64,000 nt of DNA from Paracoccus haematequi (lineage in GTDB: Bacteria; Pseudomonadota; Alphaproteobacteria; Rhodobacterales; Rhodobacteraceae): positions 1 to 64,000 of the forward strand of contig NZ_UZWE01000036.1 of the NCBI RefSeq assembly GCF_900631945.1, given 5' to 3'. This document shows positions 1 to 6,972 of the stretch, piece by piece (the first letter of the stretch is position 1; every line of letters starts with the position of its first letter). Both the position numbers and the translations under genes were made by a program. Below the pieces are notes generated by a model. The model was not told where the DNA came from and made no database searches. It was given only the letters and a program-made list of their open reading frames with translations.

Positions 1-1864
1 CGGTCAGCGCATGCTCCGCCCCTTCGCCAGCGGCGGTTCCGGCGTCGCGGGCAGCACCTCCTGCACCATTGGCAGCGGCAGTGGTGTCGTCGAGCCCGGT
101 CGCGAGCGCATCGGGGGAGGTCGCGGCGTCCGTCAGCGCGACCTCGGCCTCCGTGCCGGACCCGGTCACGGCATCCTTAAGAGCCTGCCAGGCAGCAAGC
201 GGCCGGGTCGCGGCATCGGTCAGCATGCCCGCGGCCTCGCGATAGGCATCGGCTCGGGCACTCGCATCATCCGCCATGGCGCCGAGACCGAGATCGGGCG
301 GGGCGATGTAGGTTCGGGCAAGCGCGGCCGAAAACGCGTCTGCCGCTGCCGTACCAGCCGCCGTTGCCGCGCCCTCGAAGGGGTTGTCGATCCGGCTCAG
401 GTCGACCGGATCGAGCGTGCCGATCCGCACCCCGCCTTCACCTGTCGCCCATTCGGGCAACAGGGCCAGCGCGGCGTTCAGCGTCTCGATAAAGCTGTTG
501 ATGCGGGTGACGACACCGTTCAGCATCGCCTCGACCCCGCCGATCAGCCCGTTCGCGGCCTGGTAGGCGAAATCGCCGATGGCGCCCGGCAGGCTGCCCC
601 AGATCGCCACCGCGCCGTCATAGGCGCCCTGGAAGATCGCGACAGTGCGGTCCCCAAACCCCACGACGCCCGCGACGGTGCCGTCGAGCGCCGAAAGCGC
701 GGCGGCCTTCAGCCCCTCCCATCCGGCCGCCATGCGGGCCAGCGCTGCGTCGAGCGCGAGCCCGATGCGCGACCAGACCTCGGAGGCCAGATCGGAGAGC
801 AGCCGGAAGGCTTCGCCGACCCCGCCCACACGGGCAACGAATTGGGACAGCTGATAGATCAGCTCGCCGACGCCGACGATCAGCGCACCGATGCCGGTGC
901 GGACCAGCGCCCCGCGCAGGACGACGAGCGCAGTTGCGAATCCACGCACCGACAGCGCGGCGGCAGCCAGCCCGGCGACCCAGCGGCCCGCGAGGAAGGT
1001 CGCGAAGGTCACGGCATAGGTGGTCAGGCGGCCGATATTGTCGAAGAGACCGCGAATGGCGATACCAAGCGGGCCGGTGCGGCTGGCGATGGCGGCCATG
1101 GCGTTGGCGACCGCTTCCAGCGCGGGGGCTGCGGCGACGGCGAGCTGGTTCGACAGCCCGCGCCAGATCAGCCCGAGGCGCGAGATCGCGTCGTTCGTGC
1201 GCTCGATCTGGTCAGCGTCCTGTTCGGAAACGACGACGCCGAAGGCGAGGACGTCCTCGGTCGCCTGGCGCAGCGCCGCGGTGTCGATGCGCGACATGGC
1301 GATGGAGCCTTCCTCGCCGAAAAGCTGTCCTGCGACGGCCGCGCGTTCTGCAGCGGGCACGAAGTTCTCGATGGCGGCGTTGATCGCGCCGACGCGCTGG
1401 TCCAGCGGCAGCGCGATCAGGTCGTTGGCCGAAAGACCCAGCCGGTCGAGCGCGTCGGCCGCGGGACCGCTCCCGGCGGCCGCCTGGCTGAGACGGCGGG
1501 TCAGGTCCTTGGTGGCCTGCTCGATCCCGGACATGGACACGCCCGCCAGCTCGCCCGCGCGCTCCAGCGTCTGGATCGAGGCGACGGTGGTTCCCAGCGA
1601 CTGCGCAAGCTTCGCCTGCGCATCGACGGTCTGGAGGCCCGATTGGATCATCGCCACGCCAGCAGCGGCGGCAGCTGCCACGGCCGCTGCGGCGGCCACA
1701 CGCGCCCGCCGCGAAAAGGCCGCGAGCCGGGTGTTCGCCGCTTCCATCTCCCGGCTTAGCCGTCCGAAACCTCGCGCACCGGCTTCGCCGACGCCTTCCA
1801 GTTCGGCGCGCACCTGCCGACCACCGACCGCCGCAAGGCGGACGCTGACGCGTTTTTCAGCCAT
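1..1864 (-). CDS. phage tail tape measure protein (3' end outside window)
   Basis: Tail tape measure protein of a long-tailed (siphovirus-type) prophage. It sets tail length and is packed inside the tail tube. The frame opens with ATG at 1864 and is still open at base 1, so about 621 codons are visible and the C-terminus lies outside. The N-terminus begins MAEKRVSVRLAAVGG, followed by an alanine-rich helical/membrane-like run near residues 55-70 (VAAAAAVAAAAAAGVAM), long Ala-rich helices and hydrophobic segments such as GALIVGVGELIYQLSQFV. This low-complexity helical make-up is typical of the family. Its start overlaps the stop of the upstream 72-aa gene by 8 bp, indicating translational coupling in the tail operon. 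Assignment is from composition and gene order, not from a specific catalytic motif. Confidence 0.85.
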   Translation of the reverse strand, partial: MAEKRVSVRLAAVGGRQVRAELEGVGEAGARGFGRLSREMEAANTRLAAFSRRARVAAAAAVAAAAAAGVAMIQSGLQTVDAQAKLAQSLGTTVASIQTLERAGELAGVSMSGIEQATKDLTRRLSQAAAGSGPAADALDRLGLSANDLIALPLDQRVGAINAAIENFVPAAERAAVAGQLFGEEGSIAMSRIDTAALRQATEDVLAFGVVVSEQDADQIERTNDAISRLGLIWRGLSNQLAVAAAPALEAVANAMAAIASRTGPLGIAIRGLFDNIGRLTTYAVTFATFLAGRWVAGLAAAALSVRGFATALVVLRGALVRTGIGALIVGVGELIYQLSQFVARVGGVGEAFRLLSDLASEVWSRIGLALDAALARMAAGWEGLKAAALSALDGTVAGVVGFGDRTVAIFQGAYDGAVAIWGSLPGAIGDFAYQAANGLIGGVEAMLNGVVTRINSFIETLNAALALLPEWATGEGGVRIGTLDPVDLSRIDNPFEGAATAAGTAAADAFSAALARTYIAPPDLGLGAMADDASARADAYREAAGMLTDAATRPLAAWQALKDAVTGSGTEAEVALTDAATSPDALATGLDDTTAAANGAGGAARDAGTAAGEGAEHALT

Positions 1865-2075
1865 TGGGGCGTTCCATCTGTTCGTTGAGTTTGGCGACCA
1901 TCACCGCTTCGATGACGGGCAGCAGTTCGGCCATGGCGAGCGGCGGCACGCCGAGGGCGTCACCGAGCGCTAGTGCCGCCGACATGTCCCAGCCGATCAC
2001 CGCACCGGGCAGGACGCGCAGTTGGCCGCCGAGACGGCCGACCAGGTCCCAGACCTGCCAGCCTTCATGCGTCAT
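1857..2075 (-). CDS. small phage protein between tail chaperone and tape measure
   Basis: A 72-residue protein (starts MTHEGWQVWDLVGRLGG) placed between the tail assembly chaperone gene and the tape measure gene. Small genes in this position are common in rhodobacterial prophages and are often the second tail-assembly chaperone component, but I see no motif that proves it. The central region (GWDMSAALALGDALGVPPLAMAEL) looks like a compact helical domain. It ends 8 bp inside the tape measure gene and starts 8 bp after the chaperone stop, so it belongs to the same transcription unit. Function is inferred from position only. Confidence 0.7.
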   Translation of the reverse strand: MTHEGWQVWDLVGRLGGQLRVLPGAVIGWDMSAALALGDALGVPPLAMAELLPVIEAVMVAKLNEQMERPNG

Positions 2076-2083
2076 TGGTCGGT

Positions 2084-2521
2084 TCAGCCGCGCCGGGCAG
2101 CCTTCGCACGCAGTTTGGCAGGCGTCGCAGTACCGCTCGCCCCCGCCGAAGGACCATTCGGCGAGAGCGCGGAGGAGTTTTTTTCCTGTTCCAGCAGCAG
2201 GCCCTTCGAGACGTAGGTCAGCTGGAAAGCCTCGAAGATCGGCCAGATGTCGAGCAGCGCGTCGATGGCCTCAGGGCTGGGATCGATCGGCTTGCCGTCC
2301 GCATCGCCGATACCCTCCCAGGCGAGCACCGCCCGCCGCGCCAGCGCCTTGGCGAAGGCGACGGCACGTTCCTCGTCGGAAGCCTCCTCGGACACCGCTT
2401 CGACGGCGGCATCGCTGCGCGTTGCCACCATCAGCGCGGTCGTCAGTGGGCGCAGCTGCACGCGCACACCGGGGGCGAGGTCATGCCAGCGGGGCGCATT
2501 GGTCAGGTCGAGCGTCAGCAT
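2084..2521 (-). CDS. phage tail assembly chaperone
   Basis: Predicted tail assembly chaperone (about 145 residues from ATG at 2521, MLTLDLTNAPRWHDLAPG). In siphophages such proteins bind the tape measure protein and help tube polymerisation around it. The sequence has an N-terminal beta-rich part (APGVRVQLRPLTTALM), a helical middle with the phrase VLAWEGIGDADGKPIDPSPE, and a basic, low-complexity C-terminus ending AKLRAKAARRG. The reading frame extends further upstream, but ATG 2521 sits 3 bp after the tail tube stop and fits operon spacing best. Order tail tube, chaperone, small gene, tape measure matches many prophages of this family. Confidence 0.75.
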   Translation of the reverse strand: MLTLDLTNAPRWHDLAPGVRVQLRPLTTALMVATRSDAAVEAVSEEASDEERAVAFAKALARRAVLAWEGIGDADGKPIDPSPEAIDALLDIWPIFEAFQLTYVSKGLLLEQEKNSSALSPNGPSAGASGTATPAKLRAKAARRG

Positions 2522-2523
2522 TC

Positions 2524-3462
2524 TCAGTATACCTCGATGTCGTTGATCAGGGTTGCCGTGCACATACGGCCGACCACACTGTCGCGCGCGGCCTGCCAGT
2601 CGAAGGTCGCCTGCACGCCCTGCGGCCCAGAAATCTCGATGCGCGGGCGCGGCAGGTAGACGGCGTGCACGGTGAAGGTGAAGCTCTCGCCGGACGGCAG
2701 GACGTAGGCGAACTCGAGCTCGCACGGATCGCCGTTGATCGCCTGCGTCACCAGTGTGCTGTCGGCGAACCGGACCTCGATGGAGCCGGTGAGCGCGGCG
2801 ATGGACGGATCCGCGCCGTCGATCCGACCATCTGAGCGGATGGTCTCGATCCGGTCGAGGTTGTTGGCATAGGTGATGTCGACCGAAACGACGTTGCCGA
2901 GGGCCGAGCCGTTCCGCGTGATCGACCCGTTGAAGTGGCCGAACCTCTTCAACTCCAGCGCGGCGGGCGTGCCGGCGCTTGTGGTCGTCCCCACCGTCTC
3001 GCCCTGCGCCGCCAGCCGTGCGGTCGCCGTTAGCAGCCCCGAGCGCTGCATCTGCCAGGTCAACTGATCGAGGACGCAGCCGGAATACATCGCGTAGCGC
3101 GGCACCTCGGGCATTCCGGTCTCGATGGAGAGGCTCGGCAGCGTCCAGGCGCCGGATCGGAACTCGTGCGTCCAGGGACCGGTGCCCGTCGTCGACGGCG
3201 CGCCGAAAGCTGCCTTCAGCCAGAAGCCGAAGGCCTCGGCGTCGAGCGGCACGACGACATCGCCGTCGGCCGTCACCGCATCCTTGATCGGTGCCAGCGG
3301 ATCGCGGCCGTAGCCGAGAAGCTCGGAGTTCAGCAGCGGCTGCTCCGCCCCGAGCGTGGTGCTGGCAAAGGGCATCTTCGTGAAGCCGCCTGCGGGCGGC
3401 GTGCCATAGACGGTCTCGAACGCAAGCGCCATCTGCGCCCGCGCCCCCTGGGCTCGTGCCAT
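2524..3462 (-). CDS. phage tail tube (major tail) protein
   Basis: Major tail protein of about 312 residues that would polymerise into the tail tube. The N-terminus MARAQGARAQMALAFETVYG followed by GTPP.GGFTKMPF and a repeated beta-strand pattern is characteristic of the phage tail tube family seen in alphaproteobacterial prophages. A central Gly/Thr-rich stretch (GETVGTTTSAGTPAALELKRF) and the C-terminal strand VVGRMCTATLINDIEVY are typical. It lies directly upstream of the chaperone and tape measure genes, which supports the call. ATG at 3462 is preceded by an AGGAG-type ribosome binding site (GAGGAGAACACC). Confidence 0.85.
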   Translation of the reverse strand: MARAQGARAQMALAFETVYGTPPAGGFTKMPFASTTLGAEQPLLNSELLGYGRDPLAPIKDAVTADGDVVVPLDAEAFGFWLKAAFGAPSTTGTGPWTHEFRSGAWTLPSLSIETGMPEVPRYAMYSGCVLDQLTWQMQRSGLLTATARLAAQGETVGTTTSAGTPAALELKRFGHFNGSITRNGSALGNVVSVDITYANNLDRIETIRSDGRIDGADPSIAALTGSIEVRFADSTLVTQAINGDPCELEFAYVLPSGESFTFTVHAVYLPRPRIEISGPQGVQATFDWQAARDSVVGRMCTATLINDIEVY

Positions 3463-3486
3463 GGTGTTCTCCTCGGGTTGTCGGGA

Positions 3487-3600
3487 TCAGCCGAGCGGAT
3501 CGGCCGTGGAATAGTGCAGCACCACAGGGAGTGAGGCGGATCAGATGACAGTCCAGTGGACTGTCGTCCCGCCGAACGCGGCCTTCAGGCTGGCCGCAGG
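3487..3600 (-). repeat. duplicated 3' end of tail terminator gene with palindromic insert
   Basis: Just downstream of the tail terminator gene its last coding segment occurs a second time. Read on the minus strand it encodes EPAASLKAA, then, after an insert of about 48 bp, PVVLHYSTADPLG and a stop. The intact gene ends AASLKAAVIPVVLHYSTDDPLG. The insert contains GACAGTCCACTGGACTGTC, a palindrome with a one-base centre, and introduces an in-frame stop. This is a non-coding gene-end duplication carrying a short palindromic element. Confidence 0.7.
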
Positions 3601-3601
3601 T

Positions 3602-4021
3602 TCACCCAAGCGGATCGTCAGTTGAATAATGCAAGACGACCGGAATGACCGCCGCCTTCAGGCTGGCCGCGCCTTCGACCGGCAGATCGACTGGCTTCGG
3701 CGCTTCCGCCTCGACCCAGTCGCAGAGGCCGCCGAGCGTGCGGTCGACGGCGAGCGCCGCGCCGATGCTGGCGGTCAGCGTGTCGAAGGCGGCGTCACGG
3801 TCGGCGCCCTGAACGACCGCCTCGATTTCGGCGCGGTGCTGGTAGTGGTAGGCGAGCGGCGAGAGCGTGACCTCCGGCTCCCCAGGCTCGCCGTCGCGCA
3901 GGATCAGCAGGCCCTCGCCCGACACGCGCTCGGGCAGCACCTCGCCGCGCAAAGCAGTGGCGGGCAGCGTTGAGAGCCGCGCGTGCAGCGCGGCGAGGAT
4001 GGCTTCGCGAGGGGTGGGCAT
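3602..4021 (-). CDS. phage tail terminator / minor tail U-like protein
   Basis: A 139-residue protein starting MPTPREAILAALHARLSTLP. This N-terminal pattern, the phrase YHYQHRAEIEAVVQGAD and the length fit the tail terminator (gpU-like) proteins that cap the tail tube. It is the first intact gene of the minus-strand tail module and lies upstream of the tail tube gene, the expected position. The 3' end is partly duplicated downstream (3487-3600). The call rests on order and overall similarity to the family; no single residue proves it. Confidence 0.65.
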   Translation of the reverse strand: MPTPREAILAALHARLSTLPATALRGEVLPERVSGEGLLILRDGEPGEPEVTLSPLAYHYQHRAEIEAVVQGADRDAAFDTLTASIGAALAVDRTLGGLCDWVEAEAPKPVDLPVEGAASLKAAVIPVVLHYSTDDPLG

Positions 4022-4095
4022 GTCAGACGCTTATCGGACCGTTATTGCAAAATTAGTGCTTCGAGGCTATATAGCTTCCAAGACATGAGGACCGT

Positions 4096-4449
4096 ATGCC
4101 GTGGACCGTTTCGTTTTCAGAGGAGTTCGAGCCGGAGTTCGACGAACTTCCGCCCGAGGTGCAGGACGCAATCCTCGCCCGCGCCCTTCTTCTGGAGCGC
4201 GAGGGCCCATCGCTCGGTCGCCCGCATGCCGACACCCTGACCGGGTCGAAACATGCGAACATGAAGGAGTTGCGATGCAACGCCGCTGATGGCGTGTGGC
4301 GCGTCGCTTTTGCATTCGATCCCGACCGGCAGGCGATCCTGCTTGTCGGCGGGGACAAGTCAGGTGGCAGCGAGAAGCGCTTCTACAAGCAGTTGATCGC
4401 CCGGGCCGATGAGCGGTTTGACCGTCATCTGGCGAAACGGAAAGGATGA
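4096..4449 (+). CDS. higB: HigB/RelE-type toxin of a type II TA pair
   Basis: A 117-residue protein of the RelE/HigB superfamily (phage-derived Gp49-like group), which typically cleaves mRNA on the ribosome. Visible features are the N-terminal FSEEFEPEFDELPPEVQDAIL helix pair, the conserved phrase GSKHANMKELR and the strand pair GVWRVAFAFDPDRQAILLVGGDKSG, followed by a Lys/Arg-rich C-terminal helix. Its stop overlaps the start of the XRE antitoxin gene in an ATGA. Toxin-first order is typical of HigBA. The pair is on the plus strand inside a minus-strand phage tail module, so it is probably a moron-type insertion. The symbol is by family, not by experiment. Confidence 0.85.
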   Translation: MPWTVSFSEEFEPEFDELPPEVQDAILARALLLEREGPSLGRPHADTLTGSKHANMKELRCNAADGVWRVAFAFDPDRQAILLVGGDKSGGSEKRFYKQLIARADERFDRHLAKRKG

Positions 4450-4826
4450 GGACCATGGCACGGACCCTGAAGGACAAGCTGGCCGCGCTCGAACCGGCCC
4501 GTCGCGCGGGCGTCGAGGCTGAGGCCAACCGCCTCCATACCGAATATCTGACGCTGCAGGAGCTTCGGAAAGCCAAGGATCTGACGCAGGTCCAGCTGGC
4601 CCAAACCCTCGGCATTCAGCAGGCGACGGTCGCGAAATACGAGCGCCAGAGTGACCTGCTGCTCTCGACGCTGTCGAGCTATGTGCAGGCCATGGGGGGC
4701 AGCCTGAAGCTCATGGTCGAGTTTCCCGGCAAGGCTCCGGTGGCGCTCGAGGGTCTTGGTGAGATCGAGGAACCCCGCCGCCGCCGTTCTGCACGCGGAA
4801 ATGAACAAGCCGCCGCGCGCGCCTGA
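4446..4826 (+). CDS. higA: XRE-family antitoxin (HigA-like)
   Basis: A 126-residue helix-turn-helix protein that would neutralise the upstream toxin and repress the pair. The HTH is at about residues 45-75 (LTQVQLAQTLGIQQATVAKYERQ). It is preceded by a helical N-terminus and followed by the conserved antitoxin segment LSSYVQAMGGSLKLMVEFP. The ATG at 4446 overlaps the toxin stop; a second ATG at 4455 (MARTLKDKL) is an alternative start. The coding end (4826) abuts the stop of the convergent DUF6441 remnant (4827) with no spacer. Confidence 0.87.
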   Translation: MRTMARTLKDKLAALEPARRAGVEAEANRLHTEYLTLQELRKAKDLTQVQLAQTLGIQQATVAKYERQSDLLLSTLSSYVQAMGGSLKLMVEFPGKAPVALEGLGEIEEPRRRRSARGNEQAAARA

Positions 4827-5168
4827 CTATCTCGCTTCCACCCAGCTCGCCACGATCAGCCCCGGCACGCTGTCCAACGCCCGGTCTGCGTCCCGTGCCA
4901 GATCCAGCCGCTTCGGCAGTTTCACCTGCGGCACCAGCAGGAAGATCGGCGCGGTGACCTTGCCGCGTCCGGTCTTCGAGCGCGACACGACCGCCTGGCC
5001 CTTGGTGTTCAGCCGGCCCTCCGCCACCAGCAAGCTCGGCCCCGACCGGCGATAGACGAAGCGCAGGCGCAGCCCGCGTCGCCGCTCCCATTCACCGGGG
5101 GTGATCCGGCCGCCGCGCAGGGACTTGCCCGCGGCGGGCAACGGGATCGCGAGCCAGAACCCACTTGC
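4827..5168 (-). pseudogene. 5'-truncated DUF6441-type phage head-tail protein
   Basis: The C-terminal about 112 residues of a phage structural gene, recognisable from SGFWLAIPLPAAG, ITPGEWERRRGLRLRFVYRR, SRSKTGRGKVTAPIFLLVPQ and VKLPKRLDLARDADRALDSVPG, which match the DUF6441 family found next to tail terminators. Upstream of about 5168 the minus-strand frame stays open but now reads through the antisense of a terminase gene, so the N-terminal half and start codon are missing. The gene is broken at the junction of two phage modules. Confidence 0.75.
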
Positions 5169-5375
5169 ATCTGCATTGGCCGGGTGCGCGACACCGAGGC
5201 GCTGATCCAAGAGGGGCAGGAACCCGACTTGATGCTGAAACTGGCCCGCCTCCAGGACAAGGCCATGGCTTCGGCACGCCAGCTTGCCGCTGAACTTGGC
5301 CTCACGCCGGTTTCCCGGTCCCGGCCCGCCATCAGGGAGGACGGCGACAACGAGCCGGATCCTCTCGATGTCTGA
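5169..5375 (+). pseudogene. 3' end of phage terminase small subunit (P27 family)
   Basis: Residues resembling the C-terminal tail of P27-family small terminases: EPDLMLKLARLQDKAMAS, RQLAAELGLTPVSRSRPAIR and an acidic end DNEPDPLDV. A GTG at 5184 could start a short peptide, but family members are about three times longer, so the 5' part was lost at the junction with the DUF6441 remnant. The stop overlaps the start of the large terminase gene by 8 bp, the normal TerS-TerL arrangement. Confidence 0.7.
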
Positions 5376-6963
5376 CACCTTCCCGCACTGGATCTATGAT
5401 GGCAGCACCATCTCCGACCCGATGGGCTTCGGCGAACGGGCCGTGAGGTTCCTGCGGATGCTGCGCCACCCGAAGTCCGGCAAGCCCTTCCAGCTTGACC
5501 TGTGGCAGGAACGGATCGTGCGCCGCATCTATGGTCCCCGGCATGAGGACGGCACGCGGATCGTCAAGACGGCGGTGATCCTTGTTCCACGCGGCAACCG
5601 CAAGACCAGCCTCGCAGCCGCATTGGAAGCCCTGCACACCGTAGGACCGGAACGGGTGCCCGGCGGGGAGGTCATCACCTCCGCCTCCGATCGCAAGCAG
5701 GCCCGCATCGCCTATGAGGAACTGCGCGGCCTGCTGACGGCGCATCCGAAGATCGCGCCCCATATCCGCACGCTGGATTATCGAAACCGCATCACCTTTC
5801 CGAAGGAGCGCAGCTTCTGCGAAGCCATCAGCGCCGATGCTGGAACCCAGCATGGCCGCACGCCGGTCTTCGTGCTGGCCGACGAGTTGCACGCCTGGAA
5901 GAAGCGGGAACTGTGGGACGTGTTGCGATCCGGCCTGGTCAAGACACCGGGCAGCCTGCTTGTCGTCGCCACCACGGCAGGACGGGGGCAGGAGAACATT
6001 GCCTGGGACATCGTGAACGACGCCCGCCGCGTGGCCCGTGGCGAGGTGGACGATCCCTCGATCCTGCCTGTCCTGTTCGAGGCCCCGGCAGATTGCGACT
6101 GGACTGACGAGGAAATCTGGTTCCGCGTGAACCCCGGCCTGCGGCATGGCTATCCCGACATCGAAGGACTGCGCCAGCTTGCCCGCGAAGGGCAGCGCCG
6201 GATCGGGGACCGGGAGGCCTTCCGCCAGTTGAACCTGAACATCTGGCTCGATCACGCCACTGATCCCTTCGTGGAAATGGCCGTCTATGACGAGGGCGCC
6301 GGGCCGGTCGATCTGGATGACCTGGAGGCGAAGCAAGCGCCCTGCTGGCTGGGCGTGGACCTGTCCAGCAACTCCGACCTGACGGTGATCGTGGCCTGCT
6401 GGCGCGATGGCGAGGACGGCTTTCAGGTCTGGCCCTGGTTCTTCTGCCCCGAGGATAACCTGCGGGCGCGCGAGGAACTGGCGCAGGTGCCTTATCCCGC
6501 CTGGGCGGCGGATGGTCAGATCACCGCCACCCCCGGCAATGTCGTGGACTTCCGCGCGGTCGAGGATCAGGTGCGCGAACTCTGCGCCCGCTTCAACGTG
6601 CAGGAAATCGCCTTCGATCCGCATCTGGCGCGCAACATGCTGAACAACCTGCTGGAGGACGGCTTCCCGGCGGTCGAGATGCGGCAGGGATGGGTGACGA
6701 TGGCGCCGGCGGTCAAGGAACTGGAGCGCGCGATCATCGGGCGCCGCTTCCGGCATGGCGGGCATCCGGTCCTGCGCTGGAACTTCTCGAACATCGAGGT
6801 GCGCACCGACCCGGCAGGCAACCGCACATTCCACAAGGGAAAGAGCCGGGACAAGATCGACGGCGCGGTGGCAGCGGCGATGGCCCTGGCCCGCTGCGCT
6901 GCCGACGAGGGCGCAATGACGACCAGTCAGGACTGGTTCAACGATGACATGTGGACCGTATAG
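5368..6963 (+). CDS. phage terminase large subunit (packaging ATPase/nuclease)
   Basis: TerL, about 531 residues from ATG 5368 (MSDTFPHWIYDG). It drives DNA into proheads by ATP hydrolysis and cuts concatemers. The ATPase half has a Walker A-like loop VPRGNRKTS (about residue 66), a Walker B with adaptor VFVLADELHAW and a coupling motif SLLVVATTAGRGQ. The C-terminal nuclease half carries the acidic positions WLGVDLSSNSDLT, the later VQEIAFDPHLA and the final KSRDKIDGAVAAAMAL. All are in family order and the length is normal, so it looks intact. The next gene, 9 bp downstream after GGAGG, is a tape measure gene rather than a portal gene, which is unusual. Confidence 0.92.
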   Translation: MSDTFPHWIYDGSTISDPMGFGERAVRFLRMLRHPKSGKPFQLDLWQERIVRRIYGPRHEDGTRIVKTAVILVPRGNRKTSLAAALEALHTVGPERVPGGEVITSASDRKQARIAYEELRGLLTAHPKIAPHIRTLDYRNRITFPKERSFCEAISADAGTQHGRTPVFVLADELHAWKKRELWDVLRSGLVKTPGSLLVVATTAGRGQENIAWDIVNDARRVARGEVDDPSILPVLFEAPADCDWTDEEIWFRVNPGLRHGYPDIEGLRQLAREGQRRIGDREAFRQLNLNIWLDHATDPFVEMAVYDEGAGPVDLDDLEAKQAPCWLGVDLSSNSDLTVIVACWRDGEDGFQVWPWFFCPEDNLRAREELAQVPYPAWAADGQITATPGNVVDFRAVEDQVRELCARFNVQEIAFDPHLARNMLNNLLEDGFPAVEMRQGWVTMAPAVKELERAIIGRRFRHGGHPVLRWNFSNIEVRTDPAGNRTFHKGKSRDKIDGAVAAAMALARCAADEGAMTTSQDWFNDDMWTV

Positions 6964-6972
6964 GAGGCGCGC

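Noticed and set aside
11..1759. Long plus-strand open frame opposite the first tape measure gene
   Set aside because: Arg/Gly-rich composition typical of antisense frames in high-GC DNA, no ribosome site, and the minus strand encodes a better supported protein.
4827..5378. A complete 183-residue minus-strand protein
   Set aside because: Residues before about 70 are antisense to TerS/TerL sequence; only the C-terminal DUF6441-like part is real.
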